Shown here: positions 34,783-43,770 of the stretch, piece by piece
How the letters are laid out: every line of letters starts with the position of its first letter
How positions within the stretch are numbered: the first letter of the stretch is position 1
Source: PALSA-894 sp963828625
GTDB taxonomy: Bacteria > Pseudomonadota > Alphaproteobacteria > Rhizobiales > Xanthobacteraceae
Reading direction: 5' to 3'
Assembly (NCBI GenBank): GCA_963828625.1
Contig: CAWHEX010000004.1
Location: 124,001 to 188,000, forward strand
DNA length: 64,000 bases
The notes under the pieces: generated by a model
What the model was told of the DNA's origin: nothing
What the model saw: the letters and a program-made list of their open reading frames with translations, nothing else
The model's database searches: none
Program-made: the position numbers and the translations under genes

Positions 34783-35226
34783 GTGACCGACGAGAAAGCC
34801 GCGCAGACGCGCGCCACGGTTCAGGCACTGCACAAGGCCTATCTCGAGGGAAACGCCGAGAAGGTCGCGGCGCTGATCCACGACGACATCGACTGGTGCA
34901 TCTACGGACCCTCGCGCGTGTTTCCATTCGAGGGCCCGCGGCGCGGCAAGGCGCAGGCGCTGGAAGTGCTCGGCGCGATCGGCCAGCAGTTCGAACTCAA
35001 ACGCTACGAGCACGAGCAACTGATCGTCGAAGGCGAGCGCGCCGCAGTGCTGTCGCAGACATCCTTCGTGCAGCGCGCGACTGGCCGGACGCTCAGCTTC
35101 CGGCTGATCAATTTCATTCGGGTGCGCGACGGGAAGATCATCGAATTCCGCGAGTTCAGCGACACGTTCGATGCCGTCGAGCAGGCTGCGGGCGCCTGGC
35201 TTCAGGTTCCGCTGATTCCCGCGTAG
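34783..35226 (+). CDS. SnoaL/NTF2-like ketosteroid-isomerase-fold protein
   Basis: The 147-residue protein starts at GTG 34783 (MTDEKAAQTRATVQALHKAY) after AAAGGGGGAC. The pattern LHKAYLEGNAEKVAALIHDD, IDWCIYGPSRVFPFEGPRRG, LSFRLINFIRVRDGKIIEFR and EFSDTFDAVEQAAG is typical of SnoaL-like small alpha+beta-barrel proteins. These form pockets for small hydrophobic ligands or catalyse isomerisation or hydrolysis. No substrate can be inferred. It lies between gatA and gatB on the same strand. Confidence 0.85.
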   Translation: MTDEKAAQTRATVQALHKAYLEGNAEKVAALIHDDIDWCIYGPSRVFPFEGPRRGKAQALEVLGAIGQQFELKRYEHEQLIVEGERAAVLSQTSFVQRATGRTLSFRLINFIRVRDGKIIEFREFSDTFDAVEQAAGAWLQVPLIPA

Positions 35227-35228
35227 CG

Positions 35229-35403
35229 CTATTTCACCGGCGTTGCCCGTGGGCGAGGCGACCGGCGGAAGGTCAGCGTCGCCCTTGATCTTCTTCTCGC
35301 CGCCGAGTTCGCCGCCGGTCAGGATGAAAAAGGCCGCCGAGAGGACCAGAATTCCGCCCAGAATGATCCCGATGCCGGGATTCGGTGCATTATTGTCAGC
35401 CAT
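35229..35403 (-). CDS. Small single-pass membrane protein (C-terminus probably frameshifted)
   Basis: The frame starts MADNNAPNPGIGIILGGILV then LSAAFFILTGGELGGEKKIK and GDADLPPVASPTGN. It has one transmembrane helix at about residues 10-30. After TGNA the neighbouring frame reads PVK and stops at TAG 35229-35231, a natural end at about 57 residues. The original frame instead runs on for 300 codons across two plus-strand genes, which is not credible, so a missing base near 35240 is inferred. It is divergent from gatB. Confidence 0.6.
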
Positions 35404-35504
35404 TGCGTGCTCCGCTAAGTCCTGTAGACCCAACGCATTGACGGCCAATGAAGTTTCGTGGGTTCCGTGCGGCCGTGCGGTGAATTTGGCGGCGAAATCG
35501 AGAC

Positions 35505-36969
35505 ATGAACGCTCCGCAGAAATCCAGGTTGATCAAGGGCGCGACCGGCGACTGGGAAGTCGTGATCGGCCTCGAGGTGCATGCGCAGGTTTCCTCCAAC
35601 GCCAAGCTGTTCTCGGGAGCATCGACCGCGTTCGGCGGCGCGCCGAATTCGCCATGTCTCGCTGGTCGATGCCGCGATGCCGGGCATGCTGCCGGTGATC
35701 AATGCCGAATGCGTGCGCCAGGCGGTGCGCACCGGGCTCGGGCTGAAGGCGAAGATCAATCTGAAATCGGTGTTCGACCGGAAGAACTATTTCTATCCCG
35801 ACCTGCCGCAGGGCTACCAGATCAGCCAGTACAAGCAGCCGATCGTCGGCGAGGGCGAGGTCGTCGTCGACCTGCCGGACGGCGAGAGCACGACGGTCGG
35901 CATCGAGCGGCTGCATCTCGAGCAGGACGCCGGCAAGTCGCTGCACGACCGGCACCCGTCGATGTCCTACGTCGATCTCAACCGCTCAGGCGTGGCCCTG
36001 ATGGAGATCGTGTCGAAGCCGGATATCCGCTCGTCCGAACAGGCCAAGGCCTATGTGGCGAAGCTGCGCTCGATCCTGCGCTATCTCGGCACCTGCGACG
36101 GCGACATGGAGAAGGGGAGCCTGCGTGCCGACGTGAATGTGTCGGTGCGCAAGCCGGGTGCGCCGCTCGGCACGCGCTGCGAGATCAAGAATATGAATTC
36201 GATCTCGTTTATCGGTGACGCCATTGAGCACGAGGCGCGGCGCCAGATCGCAATCATCGAGGATGGCGGCACGATTGATCAGGAAACGCGGCTCTATGAC
36301 CCTGGAAAACGGCAGACGCGCCCGATGCGCTCCAAGGAGGAGGCGCATGACTATCGCTATTTCCCCGATCCGGATCTGCTTCCGCTCGAACTGACGCAGG
36401 CCGAAGTGGATGCGCTGAAGGCGAAGCTGCCGGAGCTGCCGGACGAGAAGAAGGCGCGCTTCGTAGCGATCGGGCTCTCGGCCTATGACGCCGACGTGCT
36501 GGTGGCGGAGCGTGCCACGGCCGACTTTTTCGAGGCGGCCGCCAAGGGGCGCGACGCCAAGGCGGCGGCGAACTGGGTGATCAACGACCTTGGCGGACGG
36601 CTCAACAAGGAGGGCAGGGAGATTTCATCGTCTCCGGTCTCGGCCGATCAGCTCGGCGCGATCCTCGATCTCATCAAGGACGGCTCGATCTCCGGCAAGA
36701 TCGCCAAGGACCTGTTCGAGATCGTCTGGTCGGAAGGCGGCGATCCGCGCGCGATCGTCGAGGCACGCGGCATGAAACAGGTCACCGACACCGGGGCGAT
36801 CGAGAAGATCGTCGACGAGATCGTCGCGAAGAACCCCGACAAGGTCGCGGACGCGAAATCCAACCCGAAGGCGGTCGGCTGGTTCGTCGGGCAGGTAATG
36901 AAGGCGTCAGGCGGGAAGGCGAACCCGCAGGCCGTGAACGACCTGCTGAAGACGAAGTTCGGCGCCTGA
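35505..36969 (+). pseudogene. gatB: Glu/Asp-tRNA(Gln/Asn) amidotransferase subunit B (one frameshift)
   Basis: The start MNAPQKSRLIKGATGDWEVV is followed by IGLEVHAQVSSNAKLFS; after FGGAPNS one extra base near 35645 moves the frame. The rest is HVSLVDAAMPGMLPVINAE, RKNYFYPDLPQGYQISQYKQ, LHLEQDAGKSLHD, GTCDGDMEKGSLRADVNVSV and, in the YqeY-like tail, GSISGKIAKDLFEIV up to LLKTKFGA. GatB activates the misacylated tRNA and receives ammonia from GatA. Restored length is about 487 residues, standard for GatB. A strong hairpin follows 41 bp after the stop. Confidence 0.94.
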
Positions 36970-37010
36970 TCGGCGGATGTTCGCTCTTAGTGACTGACCA
37001 GAAAAGAAGA

Positions 37011-37033
37011 ACCCCCGGCTTTTGGCCGGGGGT
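37011..37033 (-). terminator. Hairpin terminator shared by porin 1 (minus) and gatB (plus)
   Basis: ACCCCCGGC (37011-37019) pairs perfectly with GCCGGGGGT (37025-37033) around TTTTG. On the minus strand it lies just after the porin stop and is followed by TCTTCTTTTC, a pyrimidine-rich tail. An almost identical hairpin follows porin 2. It can also stop gatB transcripts running the other way. Confidence 0.75.
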
Positions 37034-37063
37034 CCGTAGCTGAACTAGCCGATGATCAGCCGA

Positions 37064-38672
37064 TCATGGCCAGAAGTTGCGCTGCAGACGCAGGATCGAG
37101 GCCCAGACGTTCTCGTTCGACGGGGCATACAGTCCCGACGCACGGCCGCCCGCACCCGCGAAGTTGAACAGAACGCCGCGCGCGGCAGCCGGATTCGGTG
37201 CCTCGATGCTTCTGTTCGATCCCCGTGTACATGACTTCCAGGCCGATATCGAACTGCGGCGCCGGGTTCCAGATCGTGCGGACGCCAACCGCCCACACGT
37301 TGAAGTCCGGGTTGCAGCCGAGCACCGCGCCCGTCAGGAAGTTCGGCGTCGCACCCGCGAAGGTGCGCGTCGGACCAACCGGTGACGAGCAGAAGATGGC
37401 CGTCGCATTGGAGTTGTAGTCCACGGCGGTGTAGTTGCCCCAGACTGACGTACGCAATGCCGGCGTCCAGTAGTGCTCGAGCGCCGCCGTGATCGTGTAG
37501 TAGCGCGTCAGCTGCTGACCGGTTGCGCCAGGTGCGCCACCTGCCAGACTAGCCGGGCCGACCGCATTGGCGAAGATCGAGTCGATCGCCCACGCGGCTG
37601 CCACGTTACCGCCGTTGAAGCGGCCGAAGGTGTTGTTCTTGCCGCTGATGCCGCCGTCGAGACCGACATACGCGCCGGCACCCTCCGCGACCGCACCTTC
37701 GACGTAGAACTTGTCACCCTTCGCCCACGGCAGGTTGATGACGATACCCGCCATCGCGGCCCAGCCGTATGCGTCGGCCGGAGCAAGGCCGGTGTAACCG
37801 CCCGGGCCGATCGAGCCGGCCGACGGTCGGTGTTGTTGCCGTAGTAGCCCGCACGAAGCTGGTGCAGAGCGCCGGCGATCTGTGCCGAGCCCCACGCCTG
37901 ATCGACGCGCAGCGATCCCACGATGTCCGGCATGCCGATCGCCGCGTGATCGCCGAAAGGAACGGCAGTCACGTTGTACGAAGTCCTGCAGCCAACCCGG
38001 TCCAGGCTGCGCACTGATCGCGAGTGCGTCCGTGCCGGCGTCCCAGATGCCGTTGCGGCGCATGAACTGGTCTTCCAGCGCGATCGTGGCCGTGAAGCCG
38101 TTGCCGAACGTCGCCGTATAGGCGGCGAGCAGCGTGCCGGCAGCACCGGTCATCGAGGCCGTGCCAGAGTACGAGCAGCCATAGCAGAACGCACCGCCGA
38201 AGAAGTCGAAGTAGGACTGCGACTTGCCGAAGGTGAACCCTGCGAACTGGATGAAGCCACGCTCGGTGTAGATACGGCCTTGCGTCGTTTCACCAGTGGT
38301 CGTCTGGAAGCCGGCGCGGGTGTAGGCGCGCAGGGTCCCGTATTCGGTCTGCGTGCGAACATCGAGTGACGTCGTCCAGCGAGCCCGCATGTTGTACTCG
38401 TTCGAGTCGATGCGGTTGTTACGGCCGCCGGTGCCCTGATTGTAGGGGACCGACGAGTTGCTCGTCTGGAAGCCGTACTCGGCGCGGATCCATCCGCCGA
38501 TCTTGATGCAGGTATCGGTTCCGGGAATGTAGAAGAACCCGGCGCCGTAGATGCTGCAAATCTTCACGTATTCGACCGGTTTGGCCTTAACGGGAAGATC
38601 GGCAGCCTGTGCTCCCGCTACCGCAACGAGACCCGCTGCGGAACCGAGGAGAAGGCTTTTCACCATCTTCAT
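37064..38672 (-). pseudogene. Outer-membrane porin (Porin_2 family), copy 1, frameshifted
   Basis: Start ATG 38672 has GGAGG 6 nt upstream and gives a signal peptide, MKMVKSLLLGSAAGLVAVAG then AQAAD. The mature part opens LPVKAKPVEYVKICSIYGAG and FFYIPGTDTCIKIGGWIRAE, the hallmark of Rhizobiales Porin_2 proteins, including the Cys-Lys-Ile-Gly-Gly-Trp segment. The stretch between about 37800 and 37990 is out of frame (a compensating pair). A third shift near 37210 hides the true end SILRLQRNFWP with TGA at 37064-37066. It is a 16-stranded trimeric diffusion channel. Copy 2 lies at 45-46.5 kb in opposite orientation. Confidence 0.93.
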
Positions 38673-38978
38673 CGTGACCTCCAAGTTTGCTTATCGGGAG
38701 GGTTCCGCTCGTCGGATGCCGAAGCACCCTGGAAGGTCCCCTTCAGTTCCCCGCTAACCACCCGGCTCCGAATTTCTCACCACTGGGGTATGATCTTCAG
38801 AACCTGGACGGGGCGACCTGGGGATGCCCCCCTCCGTCGCACCGGAAACGTTACTCATGGGGCCTGCACACACAATGAAAAAAGGGCCGAATCACAGGGC
38901 TCGAAGCGCGTTTTCAGGCATGTGTTGCACAAATGGCACTCGCTATTTTGTGTGTTTACGAATGCCAAAAGCGGGCCG

Positions 38979-38988
38979 TGACGCGTCA
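38979..38988. promoter_or_regulatory. Palindromic operator-like box 1 (TGACGCGTCA)
   Basis: This is a perfect 10-bp palindrome with a second identical copy 51 bp away, that is about five helical turns, so both would face the same side of the DNA. It is a candidate binding site for a dimeric regulator controlling porin 1 and/or the TPR-methyltransferase. The regulator is unknown. Confidence 0.45.
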
Positions 38989-39029
38989 AATCCGGCCCTC
39001 ATTTTTATTAGTAAAATCAAAAACTTCCA

Positions 39030-39039
39030 TGACGCGTCA
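39030..39039. promoter_or_regulatory. Palindromic operator-like box 2 (TGACGCGTCA)
   Basis: This is the second exact copy of the palindrome. Identity extends to 11 bp (TGACGCGTCAA). It lies 219 bp upstream of the TPR-methyltransferase ATG and about 360 bp upstream of the porin ATG. Confidence 0.45.
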
Positions 39040-39257
39040 ATGTTGCCGCGACGGTAGCACGAAAACGGCGCTTCACGTATCGGAAATCCACAGGCTCGCC
39101 TGAATGGTGGGCAATCGGTGCTGGCGGGCCGATCACACTGTTCACCGCGTCGCGGGGCACGTGATTCGATTCCTTTTCGGTGGATTTTTCTGGATCTGCC
39201 GGCGCAAGGTTTTCTGTCTGAGCGAACAGATTGCAAGGCAACGGGACCGGCGCTGAC

Positions 39258-41501
39258 ATGAACGGGCGGGAAACCCAAGCGGGCACGGAGAACGATCAGT
39301 TGCTCATCCTCGCGATCGACCGGCACCGCGGTGGACAACTGGCGGAGGCCGAGGGGCTCTACCGGCAAATCCTCGCAACGGATCCCGCTCATGCCGACAG
39401 CCTTCACTTGCTCGGCATCATCGCGCACCAGCGCGGTCAGCATGAAGCTGCGATCGAGTTGATCGGCCAAGCGATCACGCGCGGCACGCCGCTTCCGCAG
39501 TACCACTACAATCTCGGACTCGCGCTCGTAGCGCTCGGCCGCGCACCTGAAGCCGAAGCGCAGTTTTCCAACGCCCTCACACTTAAAGGCGACTATGCCG
39601 AAGCGCATTTGAGCCTCGGCGAGACGCTACGCGAACAAGGTCTCATTGAGCGGGCGCTCGCGTCTTGCGAGCGAGCGGCAGCGCTCAGGCCAGCCTGGGC
39701 CGAGGCGCACAACAACACGGGCGCGATGCTGCTCGCACTGGGGCGAACCGACGAGGCGATCGCGCGATGCGAACGCGCGCTCGCGATCAAGCCCGATTTG
39801 TTCGAGGCGCACACGAATCTCGCTCGGCTGCATTTCGGCACCGGACGCATCGTGCAAGCGGCTTCGTCCGCGATGCGCGCGCTCAGCCTGCGCGAAACGC
39901 TCGATGCAAAGAATCTTTTCGTTCGCGCCGTCCGCGACACGGCAGCGACCGCCGACAGCGCTCATGTTCGCGATCTTGTCCTGCGCGGACTGACCGAGCC
40001 TTGGGGGCGGCCTGATGAATTGACACGCGTCGCGACAAGCATCGTGCTGCGCAACAATGCCTGGCGCACGGTCGTCGCGCGTGCAGCCGCCGAATGGCCG
40101 AAGCCACTGGGAGCAGATGAGCTGCTTGGCGAAAAGCTGCTGCCGGCGCTACGCGATCCGCTCTTTCACAGCGTGCTTGAGGTTGCGCCGAACGTCGATC
40201 TGGCACTTGAGCAATACCTCACGAATGTCCGCCGGGTGATGCTGGAAACCGCTGCCGGCATGGCGTTTCCTGATCCAGGCGATGATGCGCTATTGCGTTT
40301 TTTCTGTGCGCTGGGACGGCAGTGTTTCGTCAACGAGTACGTCTTTTTCTGCGACGCGGACGAGCGTGAGCACGCACGAAAATTGCGCGATGCACTGATC
40401 GACGCGCTCCATTCGGACGCGCCGATCCCCGCGCTTTGGCCGGTCGCGGTCGGCGCATATTTTCCGCTCGCCTCGTTGCCGGCCGCGGATGCGTTGCGCA
40501 CGCGCAAGTGGCCCGCAAGCGTCGACGCATTGCTCACGCAGCAGCTCGACGAACCGCGCGAAGAGGAGCGTCTGCGCGCCTCGATCCCGCGCCTGACCGC
40601 GATCGACGATGACGTCTCGTTGAAGGTGCGCGAGATGTACGAGGAAAATCCGTATCCGCGCTGGATCAAGGTTGCGCCGACCGAGAGCGCGAAGCCGCTC
40701 GACGTCTACCTGCGCAATCGCTTCACCACGCCGGCGCTTCGCGACGTAAGCCGCAAGACGACGCTGGATATCCTCGTCGCTGGATGCGGTACCGGGCGGC
40801 AGGCGGTCGAAATCGCGCAGCGTTTCGTCGGCGCGAACGTGCTCGCGATCGACCTGTCACTCGCGAGCCTCGCCTACGCGAAACGCAAGACCAACGAACT
40901 CGGTCTCACGAACATCGAATACGGCCAGGCCGACATCCTCCAGACCGCGCAGCTTCGCCGTTCGTTCGACCTCATCGAGTCTAGCGGCGTGCTGCATCAT
41001 CTCGACGACCCGTGGGCCGGATGGCGCGTGCTGCTATCGCTGCTGCGGCCCGGCGGCTTCATGCGCGTCGGCCTCTACAGCGAACTCGGCCGCCCCGGCG
41101 TGATCGCCGGCCGCGCGCTCATCGCCGAGCGCGGCTATCGCGCCGATGCCGACGGCATCCAGCGCTTCCGGCAGGAGTTGATCACCGGCGGCTTCGGCCC
41201 GCCGCTCGCGGATCTCATCACCAGGACCCATGATTTCTTCACGACCAGCGAGGTGCGCGATCTCGTCTTCCACGTGCGCGAGCACCGAATGACCATCCCG
41301 CAGATCGCGGGTTTCCTGCGCGAGAATAGGCTTGCGTTCCTCGGCTTCGAACTCGACCCGCGGATCGCGCGGCAATACCGAGAGCGCTTCCCCGACGATC
41401 CCGCGATGACCGATCTTGATCACTGGCATGCGTTCGAAACCGAGAACCCGGACGCGTTTTTCTACACTTACCAGTTCTGGATCCGCTCGGCAGAATCCTG
41501 A
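39258..41501 (+). CDS. TPR-repeat protein fused to a class I SAM methyltransferase
   Basis: The 747-residue protein is intact. Residues about 15-220 form five to six TPR units (AEAEGLYRQILATDPAHADS; YHYNLGLALVALGRAPEAEA; AHLSLGETLREQGLIERALA; AHNNTGAMLLALGRTDEAIA). A long helical linker follows. The C-terminal part has a class I methyltransferase with motif I at about residue 505 (DILVAGCGTGRQAVEIAQRF), motif II-like VLAIDLSLASLAYAKRK, and DLIESSGVLHHLDDPWAGWR. TPRs probably recruit a protein partner or substrate; the methyl acceptor is unknown. ATG 39258 is chosen where TPR-type sequence begins; a TTG 27 bp upstream is possible. Confidence 0.85.
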   Translation: MNGRETQAGTENDQLLILAIDRHRGGQLAEAEGLYRQILATDPAHADSLHLLGIIAHQRGQHEAAIELIGQAITRGTPLPQYHYNLGLALVALGRAPEAEAQFSNALTLKGDYAEAHLSLGETLREQGLIERALASCERAAALRPAWAEAHNNTGAMLLALGRTDEAIARCERALAIKPDLFEAHTNLARLHFGTGRIVQAASSAMRALSLRETLDAKNLFVRAVRDTAATADSAHVRDLVLRGLTEPWGRPDELTRVATSIVLRNNAWRTVVARAAAEWPKPLGADELLGEKLLPALRDPLFHSVLEVAPNVDLALEQYLTNVRRVMLETAAGMAFPDPGDDALLRFFCALGRQCFVNEYVFFCDADEREHARKLRDALIDALHSDAPIPALWPVAVGAYFPLASLPAADALRTRKWPASVDALLTQQLDEPREEERLRASIPRLTAIDDDVSLKVREMYEENPYPRWIKVAPTESAKPLDVYLRNRFTTPALRDVSRKTTLDILVAGCGTGRQAVEIAQRFVGANVLAIDLSLASLAYAKRKTNELGLTNIEYGQADILQTAQLRRSFDLIESSGVLHHLDDPWAGWRVLLSLLRPGGFMRVGLYSELGRPGVIAGRALIAERGYRADADGIQRFRQELITGGFGPPLADLITRTHDFFTTSEVRDLVFHVREHRMTIPQIAGFLRENRLAFLGFELDPRIARQYRERFPDDPAMTDLDHWHAFETENPDAFFYTYQFWIRSAES

Positions 41502-41516
41502 GGAATTTCGCGGTGT

Positions 41517-41609
41517 TGGCGGAGAGGAAGGGATTCGAACCCTTGATACGGCTTTAGACCGTATAACGGTTTAGCAAACCGCCGCCTTCAGCCACTCGGC
41601 CACCTCTCC
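41517..41609 (-). tRNA. tRNA-Ser (anticodon GCU)
   Basis: On the minus strand the acceptor arms are GGAGAGG and CCTCTCC with an encoded CCA (TGG at 41517-41519 on the plus strand). The anticodon stem is GCGGT/ACCGT with loop TTGCTAA, so the anticodon is GCT. There is a long variable arm (ATACGGTC...GCCGTAT), as in serine tRNAs, and the T-arm reads GGGTTCGAATCCC. It reads AGC/AGU codons. It lies 15 bp beyond the TPR-methyltransferase stop. Confidence 0.97.
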
Positions 41610-41777
41610 GGTCCGGCCGATATGCCCGAGCATGCCGGCAATGACAAGGCGCGGGCCAGCCACCCGAGAGTGCGGGCACGGCACGCGCTCATCAAGCTCG
41701 AGCTGACAGTGAGGTCGTGATTGGCAATGTGCGCGGCGGCGGCCGATGAGGCCGCCACCCGTACCTGAGACAAGTCC

Positions 41778-42065
41778 TCAGGCCGCTGCGCGGAACTGCG
41801 GCGCTGCTACCGCCTGCGACGGTTCCGCGTTGGCCTTGAGCCAATCGCGCGCAGCGCGCTGCGCCTGACCGATCTCCGCGTCGGTCATCTCGGCGGCGAT
41901 CTCGCGGCGCATGCGCGCGGCATCCCCGTGACCCTTCATGGCAGCGATGTTGAACCACTTGTGTGCGGCAACGAGATCCGTCGGGACCAAGCGGCCCGCC
42001 GCATGCGTCAATCCGAGCTCGTACAAGTCGTCGCCATTCGTGCCGGCGTATTCGTGATGGGCCAT
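41778..42065 (-). CDS. Small Sel1-repeat-like protein
   Basis: The 95-residue protein starts MAHHEYAGTNGDDLYELGLT after AAAGGGGAGG. The sequence HAAGRLVPTDLVAAHKWFNI and AAMKGHGDAARMRREIAAEM is Sel1-like: one to two short alpha/alpha repeats of the 'A..G...D...A.KW...AA..G...A...R' pattern. Such repeats mediate protein contacts. The Ala/Gln-rich C-terminus is disordered. The frame extends further upstream, but the ribosome-binding site fixes 42065. Confidence 0.8.
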   Translation of the reverse strand: MAHHEYAGTNGDDLYELGLTHAAGRLVPTDLVAAHKWFNIAAMKGHGDAARMRREIAAEMTDAEIGQAQRAARDWLKANAEPSQAVAAPQFRAAA

Positions 42066-42409
42066 GCTGGCCTCCCCTTTATCCCTTCGGCACCTCATCC
42101 CCATGAGGCGTTCCGTCGTCCCCGCACGCAACGTCCTGAGCGCTGCGAGCCGGGCGACTATCGGCCACGACTTTTCAACACCGGCTTAAATGTTGCGATG
42201 AATCGAATGTGAAGACGGTTTCGGCGCACAACTAAGCGCAACCCAAGAAACGCCCGAATGACGGGCATTTCGGAGCTTGCTGACGGATCGCTAACCGTGG
42301 CGGTTCGCAACCCGCTAACCACGGACGCAACCTCGCCCCGCCTTGTGCCTGCCTTTTTCCGCCCCCGAGAATGTGCGAGAACCAAACGGTGGAAGCACGG
42401 AGCAACGAC
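42066..42409. other. Intergenic region upstream of the DUF2147 pair
   Basis: This 344-bp stretch holds no supported gene. It contains a short hairpin GCCCG-AATGA-CGGGC near 42253-42267. A direct repeat CGCTAACC (near 42289 and 42312) is flanked by CCGTGG and CCACGG in inverted order, which could be regulatory. Confidence 0.35.
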
Positions 42410-42847
42410 ATGAAGACGGGATGCCAACTTGCGGTCGCCGCGATGTTGATCTTGGCCGGCACCGAGGGTGCGTTCGCCGCCGATCCGACCGGCACCTGGC
42501 TCACGCAGGCGGGCACGTCGCGCATCCGGGTCGCCGATTGCGGCGGCGCGCTGTGCGGCACGATCATCTGGCTGAAGGAGCCGAACGATCCCGACACCGG
42601 CAAGCCGAAGACCGACAAGAACAATTCCGATGCGGCGAAGCGCAGCCGCCCGCTGATGGGCGTCCAGATCGTGCTCGGCATGAAGCCAAGCGGCGCCGAC
42701 AAATGGGCGGGACAGGTCTACAACGCCGAAGACGGCAAGACGTATTCGGGTAATCTCACCTTCTCGGGCGGCACTACGCTGCAGCTTCAGGGCTGTGCAC
42801 TCGGCGGCCTCGTGTGCAAGGGGCAGACCTGGACGAAGGCGAACTGA
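42410..42847 (+). CDS. DUF2147 secreted protein, copy 1
   Basis: The 145-residue protein has a signal peptide (VAAMLILAGTEGAFA), then DPTGTWLTQAGTSRIRVADC, GGALCGTIIWLKEPNDPDTG and MGVQIVLGMKPSGADKWAGQ. This is the compact beta-rich DUF2147 domain with four to five Cys (ADC, ALC, GCALGGLVC), probably disulfide-bonded in the periplasm. The family function is not established. ATG 42410 is chosen over an upstream in-frame ATG at 42371 because the signal peptide starts there. A paralogue follows 39 bp downstream. Confidence 0.88.
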   Translation: MKTGCQLAVAAMLILAGTEGAFAADPTGTWLTQAGTSRIRVADCGGALCGTIIWLKEPNDPDTGKPKTDKNNSDAAKRSRPLMGVQIVLGMKPSGADKWAGQVYNAEDGKTYSGNLTFSGGTTLQLQGCALGGLVCKGQTWTKAN

Positions 42848-42886
42848 ACGAATTCCACAAGACCGGAGAGCGGGGCGAAACAAGAC

Positions 42887-43375
42887 ATGCGGACCGCGGT
42901 CCGGCTGATCGCCGGCGCCATCGCGCTTCTCGGGCTGACGGCGTCCGCGCACGCGCAAAGTCCGCTCGGCCTCTGGCTCACCAAGGATGCCGACGCCCAC
43001 GTCCGGATCGCCGATTGCGGCGGGACGCTGTGCGGCACGATCATATGGCTCAAGGATCCGATCGACGACGCGACCGGCCGGCCGATGACCGACAAATACA
43101 ATCCCGATCCGGCGAAACGGGATCGGCCGGTTCTTGGCATTCAGATCATGTACGGCATGCAGCCGAACGGAGCCGGCCGCTGGTCGGGGCGCTTCTACAA
43201 CAGCGACAACGGCAAGATCTATGACGGCAACCTGATCGTGACCGGGCCCGACAGCATCAAGGTGGAAGGCTGCTTCCTGCTGATCTGCATGGGCGAAACC
43301 TGGAAGCGCGTGGACAATCGCAGCGAAGTCGGGCGCCGCAGGCGCGCGAACGTGCCCGCCAACATAATGATCTGA
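42887..43375 (+). CDS. DUF2147 secreted protein, copy 2
   Basis: The 162-residue protein has a signal peptide (LIAGAIALLGLTASAHA), then the same DUF2147 core: GLWLTKDADAHVRIADCGGT, LCGTIIWLKDPIDDATGRP, LGIQIMYGMQPNGAGRWSGR and VEGCFLLICMGETWKRV. It shares the layout and most of the core residues with copy 1, so it arose by tandem duplication. It has a longer Arg-rich C-terminal tail (GRRRRANVP). The two genes share a transcript and direction. Confidence 0.88.
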   Translation: MRTAVRLIAGAIALLGLTASAHAQSPLGLWLTKDADAHVRIADCGGTLCGTIIWLKDPIDDATGRPMTDKYNPDPAKRDRPVLGIQIMYGMQPNGAGRWSGRFYNSDNGKIYDGNLIVTGPDSIKVEGCFLLICMGETWKRVDNRSEVGRRRRANVPANIMI

Positions 43376-43506
43376 CATTGCTCCGACTTCGGCTGCACTC
43401 TCGCGCACCCTTTGGTCGCCACGAAGGCGTCCGGTTGCATGCCGGTTGCAATTGCCCTTGTTATCGGCGAGCCTTTGAGGCGCACATGTGTTTCAGGGGT
43501 CTTGTC

Positions 43507-43770
43507 ATGATCAAGCGTACGTTCGCACTGGTTCTTTCAGCGGCGTTGTTCGCCGGCGTCGGAACGACCGCTCTTCTTTCCTCCGCCAGTCCGGCGAAAG
43601 CCGAAATGGCCACTGCGCCGCAGAAGGCAAAGAAATCGTCGGGTGCCGAGAGGCGCAAGCAATGCAGCGCCGAATGGAAAGAAGCAAAAGCCGCCAACAA
43701 GACCGGCGGCGTGAAGTGGCCGAAATTTTACAGTGCGTGCAACAAGCGCCTCAAGGCGCAAGGCACCTGA
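43507..43770 (+). CDS. Secreted PsiF-like small protein
   Basis: The 87-residue protein starts MIKRTFALVLSAALFAGVG with a signal peptide ending SPAKAE. The mature domain is RRKQCSAEWKEAKAANKTGG then VKWPKFYSACNKRLK, with the 'C..EWK.AKA...WPKF...C' spacing of PsiF-like small periplasmic proteins and one predicted disulfide. Function unknown. The frame is open upstream, but the signal peptide fixes the start at ATG 43507. Confidence 0.78.
   Translation: MIKRTFALVLSAALFAGVGTTALLSSASPAKAEMATAPQKAKKSSGAERRKQCSAEWKEAKAANKTGGVKWPKFYSACNKRLKAQGT

Larger units (their letters stand above)
38673..39257. other. Divergent regulatory region between porin 1 and the TPR-methyltransferase
   Basis: This 585-bp region holds no supported gene. 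It is locally AT-rich between about 38860 and 39060, and it contains two exact copies of TGACGCGTCA, at 38979-38988 and 39030-39039. Between them is an A/T-rich stretch (CATTTTTATTAGTAAAATC) that could hold a promoter. Confidence 0.6.

Noticed and set aside
34540..35448. 302-codon minus-strand frame
   Set aside because: Only the first 57 or so codons (MADNNAPNP... with one membrane helix) look like protein. The rest is antisense to the SnoaL-like gene and the gene after gatA, so I list only 35229-35403.
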